Shown here in pieces: positions 12,161 to 21,916 of a stretch of 52,660 bases of DNA (its first letter is position 1; each line of letters opens with the position of its first letter). Made by a program: the position numbers and the translations under genes. This DNA is from Pholiota molesta (Eukaryota; Basidiomycota; Agaricomycetes; Agaricales; Strophariaceae): positions 1 through 52,660 of the forward strand of contig JACGCK010000276.1 of NCBI GenBank assembly GCA_014925825.1. Reading direction: 5' to 3'. The notes under the pieces were generated by a model, which was given only the letters and a program-made list of their open reading frames with translations, was not told the origin of the DNA and searched no databases.

Positions 12161-12771
12161 ATGTCTATTAGCCCACGGTCTGGCCACCTGAATGCTGCAT
12201 GGGAAGTCGCAGTTGTATCTGCATTCGGTGAGTGTTCCAAGATAGTCAGCGGCGAGCAAAAATAAAACAGACGCTCATATCACAATAGCTGTTGTTTTCG
12301 TCGCCCTCGTTTCCGTGGTCATCTTCCAAGTAAGACGTACAAGGCGTAGGCAACGAGATTTGGAAGAAGCCGACAGTGGTCGTCCTAGCAGACGGAAAGC
12401 AAGCGCGACGAATACCAAAATACAACAATGCGACTTGGAGAAGGGTGCTCATGTGATGGACCTGGCAGAACATGATTTCGAGACAGTTTCAGAGGAGGGA
12501 GACATCCTTGAGTCCAAACGAAAGGTACGTCCATAATTTAGTCACCTCTATCAAGGCCAATCCAATGATATCGTAGAAAAAGCCAAGGACAAAATCGTCT
12601 CGGCCAAGGACAAAGGCAAAACACAATTCAAGATCCAACGGCAGGAAGTCAAGTTCGCCGAGGTCGTCCGCATCACTCCACAAAGCTTCTGCGCAACCAT
12701 CACCATCGCCAGAGTATTACTTTGAGCACCCGTCGCAAAAACCGCCAAAATATTACTGGGACCCGCAATAA
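12161..12771 (+). CDS. Small single-pass membrane protein with a basic cytosolic tail, unrecognised
   Basis: Three exons (12161-12227, 12289-12524, 12577-12771) join exactly in frame to 165 residues. A short N-terminal segment is followed by one hydrophobic helix at about residues 17-37 (VAVVSAFAVVFVALVSVVIF). An arginine cluster (RRTRRRQRD) comes immediately after, which predicts N-out/C-in topology. The tail has an acidic stretch (DLAEHDFETVSEEGD), then a strongly basic Lys/Arg/Ser-rich region (KKKPRTKSSRPRTKAK), and ends in aromatic Pro/Tyr repeats (PEYYFEHPSQKPPKYYWDPQ). Splice sites are canonical (GTGAGT, GTACGT). I recognise no family. Intron phase and clean joining support a real gene; the function is unknown. 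Confidence 0.65.
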
Positions 12772-13928
12772 CGCGCCAACGATCTTCTTTTCTTACTGAT
12801 TTTTTACGAACATTATGATTGGAGATGTTCACATCATCGACGGACACTGGAGAATATTAGGCGTAACATGATTTTCTTGTGGCTGGTTCGCCTTTGAACC
12901 ATCTCTTCCTGTACTATAATAATCACCATATTAGTATGTCCTCCTTTACTACCATATTTCTTGCGTTGTAGCTGATGGCCAGGATTCTAGTCGCTTTCTA
13001 GTGTTGCCATATACTGTATTATCACAGTCACTGTAATAACCACGTTGACACCATTCAACGAATCATATATTAAACTCTTGTCCTTCACGACGCAAAACCA
13101 CACACAGTTACGAATGTCGCTTTGCATCCACTCTCTCGAACTCGGTGGCTCAGATTTCTATGATTCCTTCTGCTCTGATAGCCCGATTTATTGCCGCGTT
13201 GCTGGATACCCTTGGATGTTCTGCACCCGTACACAGACTGCGCTTGGCCAAGCCAAGAAATTTTATCTATCACAAGGCTGCAAGGCAAACACGCATTGAA
13301 AGTCAAGACACTCGTGGGACGGTTTGAGTGCTTGGATTTGCGCGTTTCCTTCTGCGTCTCTGGTTTCGGTCTATTTCCTTGGATCGTATTATCGACGGCC
13401 TTTCATTTCAATTCAAGCCTTTCCTCGTTTTCTTTGCTTCGCTTGGGACGCTTGGGAATCTTCTTGCCCTCACTTGGGTTCTCAGCGTTCGCCACATCTG
13501 GGGTCAGCGCAATGCCTAGCATTTTCACAAGCAATTCGAATAGGCTTTTGATGCTGGGCGACCTTGGACGGAGTGTATCACCTGTGGCTCTACTTTGTCC
13601 CTGCCCGCCCCACTCTCTTCACCATTAGCGCAACATTACAGGTGTCTCTCGGTAGCTCTTCCGGAATCCCGAATGCCGAAGATATGTGCTATGTGCCCAC
13701 TCCATGTCGTTTTGTCCAGCCCCTGCCAACGAATAGATATGATATGTGCTATAAGCATTGAAAAAGCCTGGACCAAGCCCATGCTCCTTCCTTTGCATTC
13801 AGTTTATGCCGTCAGCGCTTATACTTCCCTTGGGCATCCCACCGTGGCTGAATTGCGGCGTCTCCTGTCGTTATTGGCGGAAATGATTCGTCCTGGAGCT
13901 TATCCTCAGTACTGACGGAAATTTGCTT
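12772..13928. other. Gene-poor stretch left of the foldback transposon
   Basis: Overlapping open frames of 60-145 codons on both strands (for example 13191-13628) have no splice structure, no recognisable domain and low-complexity Ser/Leu/Phe composition. The first few hundred bases probably hold the 3' untranslated region of the membrane-protein gene. No supported gene. Confidence 0.5.
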
Positions 13929-13937
13929 GACCCAGGA
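13929..13937. repeat. Left copy of 9-bp target-site duplication
   Basis: GACCCAGGA directly abuts the left terminal inverted repeat, and the identical 9 bases directly abut the right one at 14869-14877. This is the footprint expected of a cut-and-paste insertion. Confidence 0.85.
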
Positions 13938-14147
13938 CAGGCTCCTAAAACCAGCCTCTCGTGACGAAAATCCGTATCTAATCTATAAACAAATAAGGAA
14001 CAACAGTACTTGAGATGGGGATTCTCGTCAGAGAGGCTGGCAAAGTTTGGATTCGGTGATCGCGGGCATACCGAGTAACGCGTAACATAGGACGAACTTG
14101 GGACGAACTTCGAATAAACCAGCCTCATTATATTTCGGTTTGTCAGC
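13938..14147 (+). repeat. Left terminal inverted repeat (210 bp)
   Basis: Begins CAGGCTCCTAAAACCAGC and ends TCGGTTTGTCAGC. It matches the reverse complement of 14659-14868 throughout. Inside it are repeats of a CCAGCCTC core in both orientations (13951, 14033 as GAGGCTGG, 14119) and a direct GGACGAACTT pair (14090, 14101). These are possible binding sites for a transposase. Confidence 0.9.
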
Positions 14148-14658
14148 GCATAAGTCACCATTCCGTCACAGAATTGGCTGGAGCAACTGCCCTCGCACTT
14201 GCTTTATGCATGTAGCATTGTCCAGCTCTTTTGATTGTTGCGCAGATGTAGCAACGAAGACTAGGAAAATGAGAAAAATTAGAGATTTTCCGCCAAAAAT
14301 GGTACAGCACAGACTTTTCAATGACAGCTCATTGTCACATGAGCCTGTCTCTGCCAGTGTGGGCTGTTCTGCTCAAATTTTGTTTGCTTTATTCTTTCTA
14401 ACTGACCATGGAATTTAATGGAAGCTGAATCATAGTAAACATGAGTGAAAATGAGCCCCCAATGCAATCCAAAGAATTAACAACTTGAGAAGTGTGCAGA
14501 GAGCCTAAAATCACTGATAGGGACATTAAAATTTGACAAAATTCACTCCTTTGACTTTGCTTTAACTTTAAATCCAAATTCTATTGCCAATTTCCAGGTA
14601 TAGCACCTCAGAGCTGCCATAAACTGACCCAGAGGCTTGAAAATGAATTCAACACTGT

Positions 14659-14868
14659 GCTGACAAACCGAAATATAATGAGGCTGGTTTATTCGAAGTT
14701 CGTCCCAAGTTCGTCCTATGTTACGCGTTACTCGGTATGCCCGCGATCACCGAATCCAAACTTTGCCAGCCTCTCTGACGAGAATCCCCATCTCAAGTAC
14801 TGTTGTTCCTTATTTGTTTATAGATTAGATACGGATTTTCGTCACGAGAGGCTGGTTTTAGGAGCCTG
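14659..14868 (-). repeat. Right terminal inverted repeat (210 bp)
   Basis: Mirror copy of 13938-14147, ending GGTTTTAGGAGCCTG at the right element border. Identity stops abruptly at the inner edge (GTCAGC followed by different bases in the two arms), so the repeat length is well defined. Confidence 0.9.
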
Positions 14869-14877
14869 GACCCAGGA
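14869..14877. repeat. Right copy of 9-bp target-site duplication
   Basis: Second copy of GACCCAGGA, immediately outside the right terminal inverted repeat. Confidence 0.85.
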
Positions 14878-15461
14878 TGATCAAAACGTGGATGGTGAGA
14901 TGTCAAAGTTCTTTCATCGCTTTGAAAGCACACAGGTGTGCTAATGGTGTACACTAAGCACTTGGTCCACAATGGTCTAGAATATGGGCATTTTAGCGCC
15001 GCTGGGCTGATGGCCTGGCATCAATTCTCGCAACTGTTCAACATCACTTCCCTGATGCTGGCTTATCTTGAGAATCAGGCGTCGTTACACCGCCAAATGG
15101 TCGCCAGCCTGATGGCATCTGGAGTCAAACTCCGCTTGACAGCTATTTGATGAATGTTTGTTCGGCATAAAAGGCAGGTTCCTATTACCTGATGCCGTAC
15201 AGGTCTATTTCAGCGGCTCACCAGCTTACTCGCAGGTTTTATCCACAGCTTTGAATAACCTGAGGTTGTAATTTCCATTCAATTTCCATTCAACGGCAAA
15301 CTGCATTATGTAGACAGTAAATTCACTGTAAAATACTTCAATACATAGATAGTCACTACTCTCATATCATCACATTGGCAGGAAAGTATGAATCATGAGC
15401 TCAACGCTGCAAGGGCCCGTGCGTCGACTTCCTCAAAATCATCTAAGTCGTTCAAACTCCG
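14878..15461. other. Intergenic stretch right of the foldback transposon
   Basis: No supported gene. A short open frame at 14938-15150 has no recognisable features. A duplicated ATTTCCATTCAA motif is visible near 15269-15293. The right part would be the promoter of the tentative gene starting at 15462. Confidence 0.4.
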
Positions 15462-16009
15462 ATGTTTATTTGTGACTTCAACCACAACCAAATACCAAAG
15501 CGTCGTTCTTCCTTCAACGTCGACATCAACTGTTACTTCCACAGCATGCTCTGGCCCTCCACTGGTCCCCTGCCATCCATATTCATGGGAACATCTGTCT
15601 TATCTATTGCGAGGCTGCTCTGCTACCGTGCTACTTCCGGAGAACCACACAGTCACCGCGCCATGTCACTCATGGGTGTCCTCTTTTCGGTTCTTGCTGC
15701 TTGTGTCCGACTCTGGCTGATTTTCGATCTCTATGTATCAGCTAGTGTGCCCTCTCTCTAACCCTCTTTCTTTTGATTATAGTTCAGGGACCCGACACTT
15801 GCATCGAACTTGATGCTTGAACCACCTTCGTCGTCTTCGTTGGGTGAGTGGTTCATTCTTGCATGCGTTCCGCATCAGCTCCACTGACCCAAACCCCCTG
15901 CTCTCTGTCATCAGGTTTCCGTCACCTCAGCCAAACGCAAGACGAAGCTGGACCCATCGGACGCGAACGACGCTGTCGTTCTGAACCAAGGGCAATCTGT
16001 GTGACTTGA
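15462..16009 (+). CDS. Tentative small three-exon gene, one possible membrane segment
   Basis: An open frame starting MFICDFNHNQIPKRR can be joined over two short introns (15735-15782 and 15844-15914). These have CTAAC/CTGAC branch-like sequences and pyrimidine-rich acceptors. The product is 142 residues with one hydrophobic segment (SLMGVLFSVLAACVRLWLIF) and a polar tail ending RSEPRAICVT. The exons total 429 bases, exactly in frame. I recognise no family. An alternative start at 15393, in another frame, would need a very short intron. It lies in a transposon-rich stretch, so it could be a degraded or lineage-specific gene. Support comes from splice signals alone. Confidence 0.35.
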
Positions 16010-17684
16010 AGGATAGTTGGGGGAGCTTGCTATGGTAAGTCTCTGTCTTCTATATTGAATTAGTGTTGGGTTGAACAATTGAACAGTGAACACAGGTGTA
16101 GGATTCCAAAGGATGGGCTTGCTGGCATCTGTGGTCTGCTTGAGGAAGCGAGTCGAACTGCGGGCATATTTCCTAGGAAATAAGTGGTTTTAGTTTTAGC
16201 AAGCAAGTAGCTGAAGTAGTAGCCATTCTGTATAATTGACTTCGTGAATACATCATCTCATTGCTATCATCCATATTTGTCTGTGCCATATCTGTGAATG
16301 AATGAGCAATAAGTGAAAAGCGGGCAAAATATGGCCAGGAAATTCCGAGAGCCAAAGCTGAAGCTTCAGCTGTCCACAGGTTTTGGGAAAATGTCATCGT
16401 CAGACCATCCTGGAGACATGGTGTCATTAGGCGGATCGTAGGCTGGGGTACACATTTTCGGCCCAGACGGAACAATGTCCCCGACAGGTTTCCGAATCCA
16501 GGTTTCAGTCACATGTTTGCCATTTGGCGGTGTAGACCATCCCCGTGTACCCGCTAACGCTTGATCCCAGAATTTCGGAACTGAAGACTGAAGGCTTAAG
16601 CGCTTAAAGCCTGACGTTCTGACTGCTTTCCTGTTCATTTTTGTTCATGCGTAACATGCCATGTGTGGTATGCATGTCGTCCACAGAACAAAGGGCGTGA
16701 TAAAGAATCTAGGGCTACCTGCTGTATTGATCATGGCTAAAAACATTCCGAATTCCCTTGGCTCGGAAGGACGGAAGGATGCCAATCCTGGATTCCGACA
16801 GCTCTGGGATCTACGGACGGCATCTGCAAAAAACTATGTATGGTCATGTCCGATCTACTAGATCCAAGGTTTTCATTAGTTCTGCTTAGTGAAACTCTGG
16901 TCTGAATTTGAACAAAACAAGTTATTGGAAAGAGTTCACGAATGGTAAACGGTATTTCTAAAACTCTAGTTTTACATAGGGCAAACGCAAATGGCCTTGG
17001 CAGCTTAATATTCAATCCTGATACACCATTTGGGATTGGGTTAACTTTATACGCTGCCTTTGGGATTGGGTACCGTTCCGTTGGTCCTTTATCATGAGAA
17101 CTGGGATACCTTGGTCCCTAGGTTTCTTTTACCCAGGCATGATTCATACTCGGACAATTGTGTTCGATCATCTTCGACGAAGTTCAGGCATCACAACGTG
17201 GTCGCCTTAAATTATAGTTACAGCCATACCTACCCTATCCTTCTCATGTTTTACGACATACTGGCTTAATGGCCTTCAATCGACGCAATGCCATTGATAT
17301 AATTTTCATTTCCGGCTTTGTTCCAGAATGCCACAACTTCAAGTTCCAGTCTATTGGCTAGGTTGACTCTGGTGTAGATTAACGTGTAGACATTACTTGG
17401 CTATTCATATGTAGCCCGTTCAAAATTCGCAATCTGTATCGACATCGAAATGAGAAGAAATTGTTCCACAAGCATCAGACGAGAGTTGGACTGGAGAAGA
17501 AGTTCGAGGATCGTCTCATGGGTCAGGTCACAAAATGTACTTTGAATGCGCAAGATTCAGTGATATACGCCCTCAAAGCCAACTTAGCCAAGTCAAGTTC
17601 GCCGAACAAAAAACTAAATCGATGTTGCTCTCAATTCTTGCGCTAAACAAAAAGGGAACTATAAGACATAATCCACAAAAAACA
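16010..17684. other. Gene-poor stretch between the tentative gene and tRNA-Pro
   Basis: 1.67 kb without a supported gene. A minus-strand frame at 16366-16638 reads somewhat like protein (a WIRKPVGDIVPSGPKM segment) but matches nothing I know and has no clear start context. A 12-bp palindrome TTAAGCGCTTAA lies at 16596-16607. Probably old mobile or intergenic DNA. Confidence 0.45.
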
Positions 17685-17772
17685 GGGCCTAACCGGGAAT
17701 TGAACCCGGGACCTCCTCGAATTGAGCACTGAAGCACCCTAACAAGGAATCATACTACTAGACCATCAGGCC
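17685..17772 (-). tRNA. tRNA-Pro (anticodon AGG) with a 16-nt intron
   Basis: The minus strand folds as a tRNA: acceptor GGCCTGA pairs with TTAGGCC (discriminator C), the anticodon stem is CCTTG/CGAGG around the loop TTAGGG-T, and the T arm is CCGGG-TTCAATT-CCCGG. Anticodon AGG reads proline codons. Removing 16 bases after position 37, the canonical intron place, leaves 72 nt, the usual size of fungal tRNA-Pro. Internal promoter boxes are present (A box around TGGTCTAGTAGTAT, B box GGTTCAATTCC). A run of six T residues follows the 3' end as an RNA polymerase III terminator. Confidence 0.93.
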
Positions 17773-18583
17773 GTTGAAGGAATAACAAAAGAAAAATATG
17801 TGTCAGCGGGCGCCTAAACTCTCCGGCCCGATCGTCGATCGACGTATAATGCCATGTGTCCGATCAATTGTGGCTCAAAACTCAAGAACCTGCCACGACT
17901 GGCTAGATTTGGTCTATGGCTGGGACAAACATTGCGCTATCTTCGATGAGGCGATGCGAAAGGGCAAAAAACGAAACCGATTGGATTTGTACAATAAGTA
18001 GGTAGAAACGAGATAGAGATTTTGACCGTATTCGTATGATCATAACCAAAGCTAAAGCGAAAAGGATGGTAGTGAGAAACGAACGTTAAAGGTACGTTTC
18101 CGCGGGGAAAAAGGCAGAAGCGAGAGCGCGAGCAAGCAAACAAACATGAATGCGACATGGAAAGCAGCCGGGGAGGAAGGCATGGGTTGGCGGATGATGT
18201 CGGTGCTGTAGCCTGTAGCTGCTGACTTTTAGGTCGGAAGAAACAAATATACTGCGACGAGGGATAGAAGACCGATGAAATCAGAGTAAATATACAAGAG
18301 AGAACCACCGAGAATTTTGGGGGCACCCCGAGGTGCGCTTGCGAGACCGAGGACGGCGTGAAAAGGATATGATGCCGTGAATGAAGAAAGGAAGAAAACA
18401 AATGATGTCCGAGTCAATGTGGGATGAATGAGGATCGTGGATAGGTGGATGGTTGAGTGTTGTACAGAGCGAGCAATATGTGAATGAATAGGTCCAGGCG
18501 AAATAGCGAGCGCCTTTTCGAAAAGAAAAGAAAAATAGGTTGAGTGTTCTGCAAGTTTTCCTTTCCCAATGTGGTCTAAGCGC
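17773..18583. other. Region between tRNA-Pro and the 3' end of ILV2
   Basis: Purine-rich on the plus strand. It probably contains the ILV2 3' untranslated region and the upstream flank of the tRNA gene. The 154-codon minus-strand frame at 17937-18401 is a Ser/Phe/His-rich by-product of that composition and is not called. Confidence 0.5.
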
Positions 18584-20921
18584 TTAAGCTTTTGACGCTC
18601 TTGACTTCATCTTCTCAATAGCACCCGCCAACGAGGGGTGCATGAGCTGTTCGTGCAGCGCCTTTCCAGCAGGGACCTACAGCGCGCAAACACGTCAATA
18701 CAACGCGGTGCTATTAATAGGCAGACAAGCAACGCACCATGGGGAACACATGCTCGTTCTTCTCCACCAAGCACTCCATCAACACAGGGCGCGAGCCGTC
18801 GTACTCGAGGAACTCCTTCATCTTGGCGGGCAGCTCTTCCGCGGTATGGCACCGGATCCCGTGCACGCCCATGGACTTCGCGAGGAGGATGAAATCGGGG
18901 TTCACCATCTTCGTGTGCGAATAGCGTTTGTCATAGAAGAGATCTGAACACGACGCATATATTAACATCATAGAAGAAAAAAAAAGGTGAGTTACGATGA
19001 GGACGAACCTTGCCATTGCTGCACCATTCCCTGGAACTCGTTGTTGAAGACGAGGACCTTCACACCGATGTTGTACTGCGAAGCAGTGGCAAGCTCCATT
19101 GCAGTCATACTGAATGACGCGTCGCCGTCAATGTCGACGACGGTCTTTTGGGGCGCGGCAACCTTGGCGCCAATGGCGGAGGGGAGACCGAAACCCATCG
19201 TCTAATAAAAAGATAACGCGTCAGAAGCGAAAAAAAAACGACAGCAAACTTCAGAACGTACGCCAAGTCCACCAGAAGTAACCATCGTGCGAGGGTGCCT
19301 CCACCTGAAATGTTGCGCGGCCCACATCTGATGTTGGCCAACACCAGTGGCGATGATGATCTCGTCCTTCCTATGGCGTGTCTGTTTGTCGAGTTCCTCG
19401 ACGACTTCCTGTGGCTTCATCTTTGCGCCGGCCTCCGACTTCTCGAAGGTAAAGGGGTACGCATTTTTCCAGCTCTTGATATCGTCAAACCATGCCGCGC
19501 GACTCGAGTGCTCAATCATAGGCACTAAAGCCGCCATACTCTCCACAACATCGCCGAGGATGGGGATCTGGGCCTCAACAACCTTGTTGACGTTCTTGGG
19601 CTGGATCTCGAAGTGGATGATGCCGCCGCGGCCTTGTGCTGCTGCGACCTTGGCTGCAGGCGCGAATGTGTCGACTTTGCCGGTCACACGATCGTCGAAC
19701 CGCGCACCGAGGGCAATGATCACGTCGGCGTTCTGGATGGCGAGGTTGGCGTATGCGCTGCCGTGCATACCGAGCATGTGCAGACTCTTGTCGTCCGTCT
19801 CATCGAATGCACCGAGGCCCTGGAGAGTTGTGCACACGGGGATGTTGCCGTTCTCTGCGAGCGCGGCGAGGAGCTTGGGGCCTGCGGGCGAGGACAGGAC
19901 ACCGTTGCCGGCGTAGATCAACGGCTTTTGCGCGGCGTTGATCATGTTGGCCGCTTGTCGGATGAGGGCCAGGTCGGTAGGGGGATCAGGCATCTGCAGA
20001 GGGTTCATGGGCAGACCCAGGTTGACTCCGGGGGTGGTCGCCTTGTAGGGCAGAGGGGTGCGCAGGATGCCGGCCGTGATATCCTTGGGCAGGTCGACCA
20101 AGACAGGGCCGGGTCGCCCTGAGGTGGCAATCTTGAATGCCTCGTTTATCCGTCTAGGGAGCTCCTCGATGCTCTTGACCATCACGTTCCATTTTGTGCA
20201 GCTTCTTGAGATGCCGACAATGTCGGCCTCCTGGAAGGCATCAGAGCCGATGGCGGAGGTCGCGACCTGACCGGAGAACACAACCAAGGGGATACCGTCT
20301 GAGAGGGCGTCCTGCATAGGCGTAATGACGTTCGTGGCTCCCGGCCCGGAGGTGACGAGAACAACGCCAGGAAGACCTGATACTCGAGCGTAGCCTTCAG
20401 CCATGTGTCCTGCGCCTTGTTCGTGGCGGGGCAGGACGAATTCGAAGTGCGGTGATTGGTAGATGGCGTCGAACACGGGGAGGATAGCGCCTCCGGGGTA
20501 GCCGAAGATATGCTTCACGCCATGACGCAGCATCATCTCGTGGAAAATCTGGCCACCTGAAAGACCCACAAAGGAGTGATCCAGAGGCGCATTAGGGGCA
20601 AGGCCTGGACCGTTGATGTGCGGTGGGGGCAACCTGGTGTTGCTCGGGGTGGGGACCTGCTGGAAGCCAGGTGCTGGTGAAGGTCGTCTACGGGAATATC
20701 AGTCTCTGGTCAACGATGGACAGGCATAGTTATCAGACTCACACTGCAGGTGCAGGCGTCGCTTTTGACACGGTCGAGCGGCTGATATTGCGTGCATGCT
20801 CCTGTACTCTGGACTTGGCGTCGAGCATAGAGTTGCCGCTTGACAGAGTCGACTTGCATCGGGCAATGGTGGCTTTTGGCGCTGCAGGTACGCGCATGGA
20901 TCTGGAGGCTGGCAACGCCAT
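18584..20921 (-). CDS. ILV2: Acetolactate synthase catalytic subunit, mitochondrial
   Basis: Thiamine-diphosphate enzyme joining two pyruvates (or pyruvate and 2-oxobutyrate), the first common step of valine, leucine and isoleucine synthesis. Exon 1 (start 20919-20921) is Arg/Ser/Ala-rich with no acidic residue early on ([20 protein letters not shown]), as expected of a mitochondrial presequence. The N-terminal ThDP domain has [20 protein letters not shown] and the catalytic Glu in [17 protein letters not shown]. The central FAD-binding domain follows, then the C-terminal ThDP motif [12 protein letters not shown]...[13 protein letters not shown]. The last exon reads [18 protein letters not shown] and stops at 18584-18586. 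At the sulfonylurea-site Pro of yeast and plant enzymes this protein has Ala (GQVATSAIG). The Trp of QWQ and Ala of YPGGA are retained. Divergent from the RING ligase gene. Confidence 0.96.
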
Positions 20922-21916
20922 TTTGGGAGAGAGCGAAAGGGGAGCAGAGGGCGGAGACCTTGGGAGATGGAGAAGCTGAACACTTGCAAAACTTATTTAC
21001 TCCAAGAACTGACTCGAAATAGGCCGGCCGATCGGTGTTCGGCCGAAAACGCTGTCACATGTTTTCCTCTCCCACTCCATCAAGCCGTCTATTTCCAACG
21101 CGTTTATTCCGTTTCTTTGAATGCCTCTAATTAGGCGCCCATTTACCCCACATCATCAACTTAGTCGTCTACATAATTGGTTATTCGATGGCACGTTTCC
21201 ACATTTTTTTTGGACTCTGCTGAAGAGGCTCGAGGACTTTCTTACATCTACGCTCCGGATTTAAACGTGGCAGCTACAATTGCGTCTTCCTTTGAGCAAC
21301 AGCACCCCGAAATAGATCATGTGTTTTCCCGAATTAACATAGAGCTTTCAGTCTCTGACGGTGCTAAAATTGATTCAGAAGAGTAGTCTTTTGAACGAGA
21401 GGAGCAGCCAAGGTAAATATCAACTAGCTTATGGCACTGTACATATATTAACGAATGGCAAGGTCACTCTTCTGCTTTTTGACGGCATGATGCAGCATCA
21501 GGACCTGCGCATTTACCTCGCTGATTTTTGAAACCGATAAAATTTGGACAAATTTCAGCAATGAGAAATACTGGTACCCAGAATGACGTTATATTTCTCT
21601 AGTCAAAATTTAATTGTCTCTAAAGTCAACGTCACTCAGGTTAACTTCGTGGCTCCTGAAGAAAGTGGAAGAAAACATGGAGGTGTCGAAGAGACCTGCG
21701 TTTACTTGAGAGGAGAGGCGATTTTCGAGCTCGCCGGCAGACCGGCAAAGGAAAGGCTACGACATCGCCTGGCATGAGCTGATTACGTGAGCAGTGACGA
21801 TGAAGATGATTCTGGAGCATGCACACACCCAGCATTTGCTCACGACCCTGCGTACTTTCTACCTGACCTATTGCTAGGTTCCGTGACATATTGCGGCTTG
21901 CTGTGTCCCTACAGCG
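20922..21916. other. Divergent promoter region, ILV2 and Asi-type RING gene
   Basis: 995 bp between divergent start codons. It contains a Gcn4-type core on the ILV2 side (listed separately) and a GGCCGGCC palindrome at about 21023-21030. A short open frame at 21177-21386 has no recognisable features. Confidence 0.5.
21010..21015. promoter_or_regulatory. Possible Gcn4/CPC1 general amino-acid control site (TGACTC)
   Basis: TGACTC lies about 90 bp upstream of the ILV2 start codon. The core of the fungal Gcn4/CPC1 site is TGACTCA, and branched-chain amino acid genes are classic targets. The last base differs from the full palindrome, and a hexamer can occur by chance, so this is suggestive only. 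Confidence 0.35.

Larger units (their letters stand above)
13938..14868. mobile_element. Non-autonomous foldback DNA transposon, Mutator-like (TIR-MULE type)
   Basis: A 931-bp element bounded by perfect 210-bp terminal inverted repeats (13938-14147 and 14659-14868) around a 511-bp unique centre, and flanked by a 9-bp direct duplication. Long repeats of this size with a 9-bp duplication are typical of Mutator-like elements; Merlin elements (8-9 bp) are an alternative. The centre has no transposase-like frame, so movement must depend on an enzyme from elsewhere. The two arms matched at every base when compared by eye, which suggests a recent insertion or gene conversion. Open frames of about 95 codons in each arm are mirror copies made by the repeat and are not genes. 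Confidence 0.88.

Noticed and set aside
13871..14944. Two nearly identical ~95-codon open frames on opposite strands
   Set aside because: They are the two arms of the transposon's inverted repeat; the identity is explained by that repeat and there is no coding evidence.
16366..16638. 90-codon minus-strand frame with protein-like segment
   Set aside because: No recognisable family, no supporting introns, no promoter or neighbour logic; too short to call.
17937..18401. 154-codon minus-strand open frame downstream of ILV2
   Set aside because: Purine/pyrimidine strand bias creates it. Ser/Phe/His-rich, no start context or family, and it lies where the ILV2 3' untranslated region should be.
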